Shown here piece after piece: positions 41,486 to 50,382 of a stretch of 64,000 bases of DNA (position 1 is the first letter of the stretch; the number at the start of each line of letters is the position of its first letter). The translations under genes were made by a program, and so were the position numbers. The notes beneath the pieces were generated by a model. That model was not told the DNA's origin, did no database searches, and saw only the letters and a program-made list of their open reading frames with translations. The stretch is from Catenulispora pinisilvae (GTDB lineage Bacteria > Actinomycetota > Actinomycetes > Streptomycetales > Catenulisporaceae): positions 26,603 to 90,602 of the forward strand of contig NZ_JAAFZA010000014.1 in assembly GCF_015356865.1 (NCBI RefSeq). The letters are read 5' to 3'.

Positions 41486-42856
41486 GTGGTCGAACCGGCG
41501 AAACCCCGCACATCGCGGTCCCAGGTTCTGATTGGCGGGCGACGGGTGACCGTCGCCGACCTCGTCGCTGCCCGCCTTCTCGAAGCCGGTGCCAGACTGC
41601 GGTACTCGCGGCCTCGATTCGACGAGACACATCGAGCATCGGTCACAGAGGCAGGTGGCATCCGAATCGAGGACGGCAGGGAGTTCAGGTCTCCGTCCCG
41701 GGCGGCTGTGGTCGCAGCGGGTGTGGGCTCCGTGGATGGCTGGCGCGTCTGGATCGTGGAGCCGAGTGGTCGGCCGCTCGACTCGATCCGCCAAGATCTC
41801 CTCGATCAGGCGGCCGAAAGTCCAGACGGCGAAGCCGGAGAGCTGCCCGGCGACCAGAACATCGTGCGGACACGCCATGCCTGGCTGAAGGATGCACGGT
41901 CGCAAGCCGAGACCGGCGCACCAGTTGAGATCTCAGTTCGGGCCCTGCTCGCGCGGTGGGGCAACCGCAGCCGCGGCCACAAGGTGAGTCGACAGATCGA
42001 GGCCGACCTGGCCAACCACGGCCTGGTCACGGCACCCGATTTCAGGAAAGTCTCCCTCGACGCGGTGCTTCACCTCATCACGATCGGGTCGACCGATGCC
42101 CCATCACCGGATCCCGATGAGGGCGAAGTCGACGAGCTCGATGTCGGAATCACGGTCGGCAACCTGCCGTCGGCGCTGCGCGGCGTCGTCAGCGTCACGC
42201 CAAGTGCGACGTTCGACGAAGCGATCACCTTGATGCTGCTCAATGACTACTCGCAGCTCGCCGTCCTTGCTGGGAAACACCAGCTGCACGGCGCGGTGTC
42301 GTGGAAGTCGATCGCTAAGGTGCAGCACGCCAACCCGAATGCCGTATTCGCCGATGCCGTCGTCGAGGCGCATGTGGTGCCTTACGACCAAGAGCTCATC
42401 GACACACTTCCAAGACTTGCCGAAGCGGACTACGTCTTCGTCCGTGACGACAGGAACGCCGTGGCCGGCATCGTGACCACCGCCGACGTGGTGCTTGCCT
42501 ACGGTGAGTTGGCGACTCCGTTCTTCCTCATCGGCGAACTCGACAGGGTGCTCCGTAAGTTGATCGCCAAGACCTTCCTTCTCGGTGATGTCACGGCGCT
42601 GTGCGACCCAGGCGGCAGTCGGAAGGTGGCCTCGTTTGACGATCTCGGGATGGGGGACTACCAGCGCGTACTTGAGAATCCCGGAAGTTGGGCGAAGCTC
42701 GGCTGGCCGCTCGACCGGACGGCGTTCATCAAACGCTTGGACGAGATCCGTGAGATTCGCAACGACGTCATGCACTTCAACCCTGACCCGCTGCCGGAGG
42801 ACGCGGTCAACAAGGTGCGCCACATGCTGAAACTCCTTCGTGGCTACCGGGACTGA
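41486..42856 (+). CDS. RAMA - CBS - CBS - HEPN protein
   Basis: A 456-residue protein. Residues about 15-105 look like a RAMA domain (VADLVAARLLEAGARLRYSR, GGIRIEDGREFRSPSRAA, then SVDGWRVWIV), a module proposed to read modified DNA in restriction-type conflict systems. The middle (about 230-370) holds a pair of CBS-like repeats, with FDEAITLMLLNDYSQLAVL and later YVFVRDDRNAVAGIVTTADV, which in other proteins bind adenine nucleotides. The C terminus carries RNDVMH at residues 425-430, the RX4H pattern of HEPN ribonucleases. The start is the GTG at 41486, with AAGGA seven bases before it. No partner gene overlaps it. I infer a sensor that reads DNA modification and nucleotide state and controls an RNase; the combination is known to me only as scattered hypothetical proteins. 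Confidence 0.8.
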   Translation: MVEPAKPRTSRSQVLIGGRRVTVADLVAARLLEAGARLRYSRPRFDETHRASVTEAGGIRIEDGREFRSPSRAAVVAAGVGSVDGWRVWIVEPSGRPLDSIRQDLLDQAAESPDGEAGELPGDQNIVRTRHAWLKDARSQAETGAPVEISVRALLARWGNRSRGHKVSRQIEADLANHGLVTAPDFRKVSLDAVLHLITIGSTDAPSPDPDEGEVDELDVGITVGNLPSALRGVVSVTPSATFDEAITLMLLNDYSQLAVLAGKHQLHGAVSWKSIAKVQHANPNAVFADAVVEAHVVPYDQELIDTLPRLAEADYVFVRDDRNAVAGIVTTADVVLAYGELATPFFLIGELDRVLRKLIAKTFLLGDVTALCDPGGSRKVASFDDLGMGDYQRVLENPGSWAKLGWPLDRTAFIKRLDEIREIRNDVMHFNPDPLPEDAVNKVRHMLKLLRGYRD

Positions 42857-42860
42857 GGTT

Positions 42861-42896
42861 GGAATCGGCCGAACGCGGATCATCGCGCACGATTCC
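42861..42896 (+). terminator. Possible hairpin after the RAMA-HEPN gene
   Basis: GGAATCG pairs with CGATTCC around a 22-base interior that can itself fold in part. It starts five bases after the stop codon. Confidence 0.35.
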
Positions 42897-43438
42897 GCTT
42901 CCCGTCTGGACCTGCCAATGAACTCCCGGCCGCCTTCGCGAAGGCGCACGGGTCCGTCGGGAACGGGCCAGTCTATGCAGCTCCGGCTGACGTCGATTTG
43001 TGGACCCGTCGACTAACGAGTGACACAACTGATGTCTCGGAAGCGCGTGACACGGGAATGACACTGGGCCGTACGAAACGGGGGAGTGGCTCACGTATGG
43101 GGAGGTTGGAATCAGCGATGGGGCACAGTGTGTCACGATCGATGTCGTGGCGATGTCGACTCAACTTCGCAGGTCAGCAATAACGCCGCCGCCTACGGCC
43201 TCGAAATATATCAGAGAGCTGTTATACGGCAGTGAATGTCTATGGTGAGAGTGTCAACACTCGACCTGCACTTCGTTAACATCCTCGATCCCCCGACTGT
43301 CCTACTCGCCCGAGGAGTCCACGTCCACCTGCTCGAACTCCTCGGCATCCAGACCATCAAGCCACGCCTGCCAGAACCCAGAACTCTGGCACGACCCGAA
43401 CCGGCTACCTGCGAACTACGGGGCTAGCCGACGGCGGT
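42897..43438. other. 542-base stretch without a recognised gene
   Basis: The stretch separates convergent genes. It contains an AT-richer patch around 43199-43250 and short open frames without protein character. I see no tRNA, palindrome or repeat that would explain it. Confidence 0.5.
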
Positions 43439-44332
43439 TCATGGCGAAGTGTTGGGATCGCGTGATCCCGTCGAGCGGCCGATCCGCAGGGTGATGCCTG
43501 GGATCTCCAAGATGTCACACAGTCGGAACGTCGGTGCCGTGCGGCTTCCGGTGAATCGGCTGCCCCGGATCGGCGGTCGGCGGTCGGCACGGCTCATCTC
43601 GAATCTGATCGCTCGGCCGGCGATGCCCCACAGTAGTTCCAGTTCCTTCACCGTCAGTTCGGTCTCGGGTCCGTCGGGCAGTAGTTCTTCGAGGCTGAAC
43701 CGCCGCCGTGTGCCGGGTGGCAGGTAGCAGGCGGGATGGACGCAGACGAAGGAGCCACGCGTCTTGTCGGCGAGCATGAACTCGGGGACCACCGTCTTAG
43801 GCGGGATCCCCTCATATCGGAATCGAGGCCTTGGGAGTGCAGACGGCCGGACCTCGGCGTCTGCTCGGGCGGCGGTACGCTCCGGTTGTGGTGCGGGGTG
43901 CATGTTAGGGCACGGCAAAGCCGGTACGCCACGTGCAGAGGCTAAGACTGGAAGTAGGCGCGCGAGGTGGGTGCGGCAGGTGTCGATCACCGCGTGGGCT
44001 TGGTCGTCGGGCAGGAGCTCCAGGTGATAGGTCACGGCGCGATAGCGGCTGTGGACACGGGAGCAGGGGCACCGGCCAGCCGACTGTCCGGGGGCTGCCA
44101 GGGTCTCGTGCGCCGCAGCCAGTTCCTCGCCCATCTCGCGTCGGACCTCGTCAAGGAGCGACAGCAGCCGCTCCTCTGCGGGCGCGCCGGCGCTGCGGCG
44201 CTGTGGACGGGCTGCCGATCTTCCTGGCACGCGATGAGGCGCCCCGTCGCCCCGCAGGATCCACAGCTCGTTGGCGACGGCATCGGCGAGTTCGATATCA
44301 CGCAGCCCCGTTGTGCGTGCGTTCTTGTCCAC
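43439..44332 (-). CDS. Hypothetical protein downstream of the NUDIX regulator
   Basis: A 297-residue protein of unknown family. It starts with a GTG preceded by GAGAGG at six bases. The N-terminal part is helical (RDIELADAVANELWILRGDG), the middle has a Cys-rich spot (RCPCSRVHSRYRA) and later PALPCPNMHPAP, and the C-terminal part contains FVCVHPACYLPPGTRRRFSL, so paired Cys/His residues could bind metal. It follows the NUDIX gene on the same strand after 41 bases and is probably cotranscribed. The open frame continues upstream inside the NUDIX gene, but that part is a compositional shadow. I cannot assign a function. Confidence 0.7.
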   Translation of the reverse strand: MDKNARTTGLRDIELADAVANELWILRGDGAPHRVPGRSAARPQRRSAGAPAEERLLSLLDEVRREMGEELAAAHETLAAPGQSAGRCPCSRVHSRYRAVTYHLELLPDDQAHAVIDTCRTHLARLLPVLASARGVPALPCPNMHPAPQPERTAARADAEVRPSALPRPRFRYEGIPPKTVVPEFMLADKTRGSFVCVHPACYLPPGTRRRFSLEELLPDGPETELTVKELELLWGIAGRAIRFEMSRADRRPPIRGSRFTGSRTAPTFRLCDILEIPGITLRIGRSTGSRDPNTSP

Positions 44333-44373
44333 GGTGAGCCTCTCGGGTAAGTTCCATGCTTCTGTCAGTTCCC

Positions 44374-45102
44374 TTACACAGCGGGTCGTACGCTGTCGGC
44401 GGGGGTACGCAGCATGGGGGGATTGATGACGGTCGCCAGCCCGCGGCGAAACAGCTCGGCGGGGCGGCCGACATCGGATGCCCGCTTCTCGCCTGTCGCC
44501 TCGATGAACCCGTCGGCTCTCCTGACCTTCCGGTAGAAGTTGCGGATGTCGAGGGGAACGCCCCACACCGCTTCGTACACCGACTTGAGGTCGCCGATGG
44601 TGAACGGTGTGGTGCAGAAGGCGGTGGCGAGCGTCGTGTGTTCGAGCATCGCGCAGGCGTGCTCGACCGCGTCGGCGACGATCGTGTCGTGGTCGAAGGC
44701 CAGTTGTGTCGGGGCCGCGAGGATGTCGTGCGCCGGTACCCATGCCGCGTTCAGCGCGTCGCTGCCGGGCGTGGGCGCGGGCAGGTCGGGTGCCAGCGCG
44801 AGGTAGGCGATCGTCACGACTCTTCCGCGGGGGTCGCGATCAGGTTCCGAGTACGCCCCCACCTGTTCCAGGTGGGGGATGTGTGCGGGGCCGACCCCCG
44901 TCTCTTCCTGCAGCTCGCGCCATGCGGTGGTCGGTAGGTCCTCGCCCGGGCGCATGAACCCGCCGGGCAGGGCGAGGCGGCCCCGGTATGGCTCGTTCCC
45001 GCGCTCCACGACCAGGATCTGAAGTCGTCCGTCCAGGACCGTGAGGATCACGAGGTCGACGGCGAGTTTGACGACGGCGTGGGCTTCCTTCGGGCGTTCC
45101 AT
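44374..45102 (-). CDS. NUDIX-domain transcriptional regulator, NrtR-like
   Basis: A 242-residue protein. The NUDIX box runs from GGFMRPGED through RELQEETGV near residues 45-70 and follows the G-x5-E-x7-REL-x-EE-x-G pattern. The second half (about 160-230) fits a winged helix (TIGDLKSVYEAVWGV, then FYRKVRRADGF), as in NrtR-type repressors, which sense ADP-ribose-like ligands and control NAD metabolism genes in other bacteria. I chose the ATG at 45102 because the ATG at 45117 lies in a perfect inverted repeat that probably is the operator. It is divergent from the nucleosidase/STAND operon and leads a two-gene unit with the unknown protein. Confidence 0.85.
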   Translation of the reverse strand: MERPKEAHAVVKLAVDLVILTVLDGRLQILVVERGNEPYRGRLALPGGFMRPGEDLPTTAWRELQEETGVGPAHIPHLEQVGAYSEPDRDPRGRVVTIAYLALAPDLPAPTPGSDALNAAWVPAHDILAAPTQLAFDHDTIVADAVEHACAMLEHTTLATAFCTTPFTIGDLKSVYEAVWGVPLDIRNFYRKVRRADGFIEATGEKRASDVGRPAELFRRGLATVINPPMLRTPADSVRPAV

Positions 45103-45116
45103 GGAGCCAGCATACA

Positions 45117-45135
45117 TACTGTCCGTTTGACAGTA
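45117..45135. promoter_or_regulatory. Inverted repeat between the NUDIX regulator and the nucleosidase operon
   Basis: TACTGTC and GACAGTA form perfect seven-base arms around CGTTT, immediately before the NUDIX gene's chosen start and about 70 bases before the divergent gene. An NrtR-type regulator acting on its own promoter, and perhaps on the divergent one, is the simplest reading. Confidence 0.6.
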
Positions 45136-45205
45136 ATAGTAGGTCGGAACTACGGTCGGCGACGAAGAGGCCTGCGTGGCCTTTCCCGACCGCGGAGGAG
45201 CGACC

Positions 45206-46123
45206 ATGTCAGACGGCGAGTTCGGCGGCTGTGCGCCAGCTGTGGTGCTGACCGCGATCGCGCCCGAGTACGAGGCATTCCGGGCGCACGTTGACGTGGA
45301 GTGCCGCGACGTCCATCAGGACACGTGGTTCGAGATCGGACGGATGAAGGTTGGTGGACACCCGGTCGTTTGCGCCCAGGTCGGGCCGGGGAACCTATCC
45401 GCTGGCGTGCTTGCCGAGCGCGCGGCCGGCCGCTTCGCCCCCCGCGCGCTGCTGTTCGCCGGAATCGCGGCGAGCCTCACGCCGACCGTGCGGATCGGGG
45501 ACGTCGTGGTGGCGTCCAAGGTCTATGCCTACGACATGTCGAAGCATGTGCCGGACGGCGAGCTGCAGCGGCCCGCTGCCTGGGAGTCCTCGCACGGCCT
45601 GCTGCAGGTCGCGCACAGGGCGCTGGACGGGACCGCCTGGGCCGCCGGCGTTGTCGCGGGGGCCGGAGAGCTGGTGCCCGTCCACTACAAGCCCGTCGCC
45701 GCCGGGCCGGTTCTGTTGGACTCGCCGGACTCCTGGTTGCGCCGGCACCTGTACGAGCACTACAACGACGCCGTCGCCCTGGAGATGGAGAGCGTCGGGC
45801 TGTACACCGCGGGGGCGCTCAACGGCACCGAGACGCTGACCATCCGCGGTATCAGCGACCTGGCCGACGGGCGGAAGTCGACGGCGGACGCTGGAGGCTC
45901 GCAGCAGGCGGCGGCTGCGCGGGCGGCGGCTGCGGTGGCGGCGCTCATTGCTCTGATCCCGCCGGTCGAGGAGAAGGTACGACGGCTGGAGAAGCAGGAC
46001 GCTGGTTCCCCTGGCGGCGCATCGGTTCAGTTCAACCGCGCGGAGCACGAAGGTGTGGTCAACGCCGTGCAGAATGGGGCGATGACCATTCACCACGGTC
46101 CGTCGGGGACCGGCGGACGTTGA
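45206..46123 (+). CDS. Nucleoside phosphorylase/nucleosidase-fold effector with C-terminal RHIM/BASS-like motif
   Basis: A 305-residue protein of the PNP/MTAN superfamily. Signature parts are VVLTAIAPEYEAFRAH at the N terminus, ALLFAGIAASL near residue 90, VALEMESVGLY near 192-202 (the ExES ribose-binding element) and IRGISDLADG near 215 with the catalytic Asp. Such proteins cleave or phosphorolyse N-glycosidic bonds, and the fold recurs as an effector in NLR-like immune systems of fungi and bacteria. The protein ends in a tail unrelated to the enzyme: residues 275-298 contain QFN, A, G-x-V, AVQNG and M in fixed spacing, and the next gene begins with the same motif. GGAGGAG five bases before ATG 45206 decides the start. 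It ends six bases before the STAND gene. Confidence 0.9.
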   Translation: MSDGEFGGCAPAVVLTAIAPEYEAFRAHVDVECRDVHQDTWFEIGRMKVGGHPVVCAQVGPGNLSAGVLAERAAGRFAPRALLFAGIAASLTPTVRIGDVVVASKVYAYDMSKHVPDGELQRPAAWESSHGLLQVAHRALDGTAWAAGVVAGAGELVPVHYKPVAAGPVLLDSPDSWLRRHLYEHYNDAVALEMESVGLYTAGALNGTETLTIRGISDLADGRKSTADAGGSQQAAAARAAAAVAALIALIPPVEEKVRRLEKQDAGSPGGASVQFNRAEHEGVVNAVQNGAMTIHHGPSGTGGR

Positions 46124-46128
46124 GTCAG

Positions 46129-49100
46129 ATGCACGAGCTGGCTGCCCGCGATCCGGATGACGAGGAGCAGCCGAGCACGCCGCCTGCTGCGGCGCAGTTC
46201 AACACTGCCGCCTCCGGTGGGACGGTGTACGCGGTCCAGAACGGCGACATGGTGTTCAGCGGAGCTGTTCCCGACGGGCGGGCGCTGTTCGAGTACTGGG
46301 AGCGGTTCCTGCGTAGCAGGCCGACCGGCATCCGCATCGGCCGGAACCGGATGTTCCGCCTGGAGCGGGCCGTGGTGCTGGCCCGAGTAGTCGAGCAGCT
46401 TGTCGGCCTCGGACCCGGCGAGGCGGTGATCGTCCGCGGCGATCCGGGTGTCGGCAAGTCCAGTCTGCTGCTGCGCGCGGTGGATGAGCTTCGAACGCGA
46501 TCATCGTCGGTGCTCGTTGCGGACTTGTCTGCGATGGCGAGGAACGTCGACGCCATGCCCGCGCTGCTCGACGCCGCCGGGCCGATGGACGACGGGCGAC
46601 CGGGCCTGCGCGGGCACCTCGTCGTCGACGGCGCCGAGGCCATGCAGTATGTCGGGCAGGCTGGCGCCGAGGTTGTGTTCGCGGCGCTGCAAGCGGGCTT
46701 CGCGCTTGTTCTCATCAGCCGGGACGACGCCGTCGACACGCTGCGCGGGGCGCTTTGCGACATGGACTGCACAGTGCGCGAGGTTGTCGTGCCGGCGCTG
46801 AGCGACCCTGAGGTGGCGGAGGTCGTCGCGGTGGTGCCGGAGCTGGCGAATCTGGTGAAGGATCATCGGTCGCGGTGGCTCCTGGGCCGCTTGGCCGTGG
46901 TTGATCTGCTGCAGCGCGCCGGGCTGGCTGGGGTGGCCCTGCCGGCAGTCCTGGCGAGCGAGGCGGACCTCTACAACCATGTGTGGCGCGGGCTCGTGCT
47001 CAGGGCGCGGCTGGGAGCCGCGGGTGTCGTCCCGGAGAACCGCGCGGCCGTTCTGATCTCCCTGGCTGAGGCGCTGCTAACCGGTCGGCGCGCACTGTTC
47101 CTCAACGGCGTAGCGGTCGCGTCGCTGCGTTCGGACGGGATTCTCGCACCGCTCGGCGAGCAGGCCGCGACGTCGGCCGAGGAGTACCTGTTCGCCCACG
47201 ACATGATGCGGGACTTCGCGACGATCCGGCGTCTGCTGCTTACCGACGGCCCGGAGGTGCTGAAGGCGAACGGGCCGCGGTGGGCGGTGCGCGCCAGCCG
47301 CGTCTACTGCCAGATCAGGCTGGAGTCCGCCGTCGGCGCGGTCGGACCCTTCCTGGCGCAGTGGGACCAGATGCACCGCCAGTTTCAGACACTGGCCGAG
47401 CTGCACGGGACGCGGTGGGCCGAGGTCCCGTGGGAGGCGGTGCTCTCGGCCGCTTGGTGTCCGGCGGCGTTGGACGCGTTGACCGAACTGCTGAACGTTC
47501 GACCCGAACTCGTGGGTGAGCTTCTGCGCTGCGCAGAGCTGCGCTTCGGTGGAGAGGCCGAGAGCGACGCGGTTGTCGCGGCGCCGGTCGTCACCTGGCT
47601 AGCCGAGCACCGGCCGATCCTCCAGGGCTGCGACGACGAATCCGATCGGTTCGTCGTGGCCTGGTTGCGTGCCGTGTCGCGGCAAGAAGTGGATGGTGTC
47701 GACGTAGCGCAGTACGGTGCGGTTCGTGGCAAGGTACTGGCAGTCGTTCTTGCCGTGCCCCGGTCCGAGGGCGAGCACAGTCCGTTGCTTGTCGAGGCCT
47801 TGGCGCTGCTCGGCGCGGACGGGGGCTCGGAAGCCGCCGAGTTGCTGCGCGGTATTGCCCGGGACCGGGGAGCCGATGTCATGGCCGCGGTGGATCGCCC
47901 TGACTCGGTACGCAGTCTGGCCACGACAGATCCGACTCTGCTGGCCGAACTCGCCACCGCCTACTACCTTCCCGGCACGCATCCTGAGCAGCGCCATCGA
48001 GGCGTGTTGGGGTGGTCGATCCGCGACCACGAGTTCCTCGGCCTGCTGGCGCCTCGCGGGGGCGCCTGGTGGCGTGGGCCGTTCGCCGCGCTCCTGCAGA
48101 GGGAACCGATGTTGGGCGTCCAGCTGGCCAGGAGGCTTGCCGCGGTCTCCGTCCTCGACCTCGAACACGGGGACATCCGGCCCGATGGCCGAGGCGAGTA
48201 TGGGCCAGCACCGGCGTTCGAGGCGGACTTGGTTGGCCTGGGCGTGCGTCGCTACGCGGGCGGGTCCACCGCTTGGGCGTGGTACCGGGGCTCGTTGAAC
48301 GGCCCCCAGCCTTGCATCAGCGCTCTCATGGCACTGGAGTGGTGGGCCGATCAGCTTGTCGGGTGTGGCGCGATCACCGTGCGCACGGCGGCCGCACTAC
48401 TAGCCTCTGTGGGAACTGCGGCCGGGGCGGGTCTGGCGTACGGCCTGCTGGTGAGACACCTGGACGACGTCACCGACGAACTGGACGAGTTCCTCGCGGT
48501 TCCTGCGGTCTGGGAGATGGAGGTGAACCGGGTCGCGATGGAGCTCTACATGAAGCCCGCCGTCAAGGATCTTCCAGGGAGCGAAATGCTTCAGCTGACC
48601 CTGCCGGAGGTCGCGATGCGGCTGGTGGTGGCCGCTCAGCAGCGCGACGACGTCGAGGCAGTCGACCGTCTGTGCAAGGTCGCTGCTCGTCTCCGTGCGG
48701 CGAGCGGCGACTTGCCGGATCCGCAGGTCGTCCGCTCGTGGGCCGACTACCTGGACACTGAGCGGTATGCGGTGCGACAGGAGGACGGCTACGTCAGTAT
48801 CGCGGTGGTACATGGAGACGACCTCGCCGAAGAGCTGGGGGCGCGGCAGGCCGAGTTGGCGCCGTCGTCCGCCAAGTACGGCCTGCTAGCCGACCATGCC
48901 CTGCGCCCGGCCGACGGGCGTGGTATCGCGCTCCCCGGTCCGATTGACCTCGAGAAGCTGAACCGGGATCTGCGTGCAGCCCGCGGCTACACGGCCGATC
49001 CGGCCGCCGACGAGTCGGGTATGAGCGACGCCCTGTGCGCGATCGCTGGGACCGCAGTCCGGGCCGCCGCGGAAGGTGTGCTGCTGCCTCTGGATGACCT

Positions 49101-50382
49101 GGCCTGGTCCGTCGACACCCTGCTTCACGCCGCGGCCGCTCCCGTTGACGCCGATCCCGCTGCCTCACAACTGTGGAGCGCCAGCCAGAGCGCCGGCTTC
49201 TCCCTGCCGTGCCTGCTGCTTCCGGCGGTCCGGGCGCAGATGGAACCCCTGGGCGCCGAGCGCGTCGAACGTGTCCGCCAGGCCCTGCTCGGTCTGGGTT
49301 CGCACCCGCTCCACGATGTCCGCGGCCACTTTGCCGTGGGGCTGGCCGCGGTGTGGTCCGCTCCGTGTCGGCAAGGGACAGACGACTGCCATCACGCAGT
49401 GGCGTGGGCTGCGGTCGAGTCGTCCGTCGAGCTGGCGTCGGCGGACACCGGCAGGGCTTCGCCGTGCCCGGCCGCTGAAGCAGGCCAGTCGCTCGCCTAC
49501 GCGATGCGGCAGGTAACTGGTGAGGAGATGGCGCTAGCCACCCTTCGCACCGCGGCGGTGGCCGTGCTGGAGGCGACGCGGGGCACCCACTGTCGAGTTG
49601 AGCACGCGAAGACGGTGCGGCCCGAGGTGCTCGCCGCGTATGCCCGGACAGCGGCGGCGTGGACCGGGCGCGGCTACCACGTGCGGAGTACGGACGAGCT
49701 GGAGTTCGTCAGGGCTCTGCTGCTCGTGGCCGCAGCCGAGCCGGCGGTGGCGGAGGGATACGCAGACCGGCTGGCCGAGTCGGGTGTGCGCTTCGAGTCA
49801 GCGCAGGCGCTCGGTGAGTTCCTGCGCGCGGCGAAGACGGCCGCGACCTACGACGCCGGGTTGAGGCCGATGCTGGCTGCTGTGTGGCCGCGGATGATGG
49901 AAGTGGTCCTGACACAGCCGAGTATCCGGCGACGGACTCGGTTCGCCGGGGCCTGGTTCACCCATGACATGTTATTGGAGGAGGCCGTTCCGAACCCGAC
50001 TTTGTCGATCGCCGACATTGATCCCGACGCTACGTTGCGGGCGGTTGGCAGTCGGTGGATCGATGCTGCGGTGATGGCTGATCTCATCATGGAGTGGGCG
50101 ACCGTGGTGCGAGGCACCCAGTCCGCAGTCTTGAATCTCGTGCTACTCGTGCGGACTCAGCCCGCGGTCCTGCAAAACGATCCCGGACTAGGTTGGATCA
50201 GACGGCTGGCGGTCGGTCGCGATGGCGAGGTCGAATCGCGATCCGACGCCTTGGTCGAATGGCTGGGCGAGATCGAGCCGTTTCTCACCGCGCCGACTCG
50301 GGCGCACTTCCGCGCGATCGTCGACGGCCTCGCGCTTGTGGGGCACCCTGAGGCTCCGGCGTTGCAACAACTGGAAGGCTGA
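46129..50382 (+). CDS. Large STAND-like ATPase with N-terminal RHIM/BASS-like motif
   Basis: A 1417-residue protein. Residues 23-45 carry the motif shared with the upstream nucleosidase (QFNTA, GGTVYAVQNGDM). Then come LFEYWERFLRSRPTGIRIGR and a P-loop ATPase core: Walker A GDPGVGKSS at about 104-112, Walker B-like HLVVDGAEAM near 163-172, and VLISRD near 200 in sensor position. The remaining 1100 residues are Ala/Leu-rich helices and probably form a repeat scaffold for ligand recognition; I recognise no family there. The coding frame is open further upstream, but that part overlaps the nucleosidase gene. The ATG at 46129 or a TTG at 46120 are the possible starts. Build and context indicate a sensor that recruits the nucleosidase through the shared motif. 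Confidence 0.8.
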   Translation: MHELAARDPDDEEQPSTPPAAAQFNTAASGGTVYAVQNGDMVFSGAVPDGRALFEYWERFLRSRPTGIRIGRNRMFRLERAVVLARVVEQLVGLGPGEAVIVRGDPGVGKSSLLLRAVDELRTRSSSVLVADLSAMARNVDAMPALLDAAGPMDDGRPGLRGHLVVDGAEAMQYVGQAGAEVVFAALQAGFALVLISRDDAVDTLRGALCDMDCTVREVVVPALSDPEVAEVVAVVPELANLVKDHRSRWLLGRLAVVDLLQRAGLAGVALPAVLASEADLYNHVWRGLVLRARLGAAGVVPENRAAVLISLAEALLTGRRALFLNGVAVASLRSDGILAPLGEQAATSAEEYLFAHDMMRDFATIRRLLLTDGPEVLKANGPRWAVRASRVYCQIRLESAVGAVGPFLAQWDQMHRQFQTLAELHGTRWAEVPWEAVLSAAWCPAALDALTELLNVRPELVGELLRCAELRFGGEAESDAVVAAPVVTWLAEHRPILQGCDDESDRFVVAWLRAVSRQEVDGVDVAQYGAVRGKVLAVVLAVPRSEGEHSPLLVEALALLGADGGSEAAELLRGIARDRGADVMAAVDRPDSVRSLATTDPTLLAELATAYYLPGTHPEQRHRGVLGWSIRDHEFLGLLAPRGGAWWRGPFAALLQREPMLGVQLARRLAAVSVLDLEHGDIRPDGRGEYGPAPAFEADLVGLGVRRYAGGSTAWAWYRGSLNGPQPCISALMALEWWADQLVGCGAITVRTAAALLASVGTAAGAGLAYGLLVRHLDDVTDELDEFLAVPAVWEMEVNRVAMELYMKPAVKDLPGSEMLQLTLPEVAMRLVVAAQQRDDVEAVDRLCKVAARLRAASGDLPDPQVVRSWADYLDTERYAVRQEDGYVSIAVVHGDDLAEELGARQAELAPSSAKYGLLADHALRPADGRGIALPGPIDLEKLNRDLRAARGYTADPAADESGMSDALCAIAGTAVRAAAEGVLLPLDDLAWSVDTLLHAAAAPVDADPAASQLWSASQSAGFSLPCLLLPAVRAQMEPLGAERVERVRQALLGLGSHPLHDVRGHFAVGLAAVWSAPCRQGTDDCHHAVAWAAVESSVELASADTGRASPCPAAEAGQSLAYAMRQVTGEEMALATLRTAAVAVLEATRGTHCRVEHAKTVRPEVLAAYARTAAAWTGRGYHVRSTDELEFVRALLLVAAAEPAVAEGYADRLAESGVRFESAQALGEFLRAAKTAATYDAGLRPMLAAVWPRMMEVVLTQPSIRRRTRFAGAWFTHDMLLEEAVPNPTLSIADIDPDATLRAVGSRWIDAAVMADLIMEWATVVRGTQSAVLNLVLLVRTQPAVLQNDPGLGWIRRLAVGRDGEVESRSDALVEWLGEIEPFLTAPTRAHFRAIVDGLALVGHPEAPALQQLEG

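Noticed and set aside
41154..41661. Minus-strand open frames between the two plus-strand conflict genes
   Set aside because: They are Arg/Ser/Pro-rich, overlap the start of the RAMA-HEPN gene and show no recognisable domain.
43439..44743. A 434-residue minus-strand protein starting inside the NUDIX gene
   Set aside because: The first part is a frame shadow of the NUDIX gene; a GTG with a good ribosome-binding site at 44332 gives the likely start.
45301..46128. N-terminal extension of the STAND protein across the nucleosidase gene
   Set aside because: The extension is an out-of-frame Arg/Gly-rich shadow of a clearly real gene; the protein becomes sensible only from about 46129.
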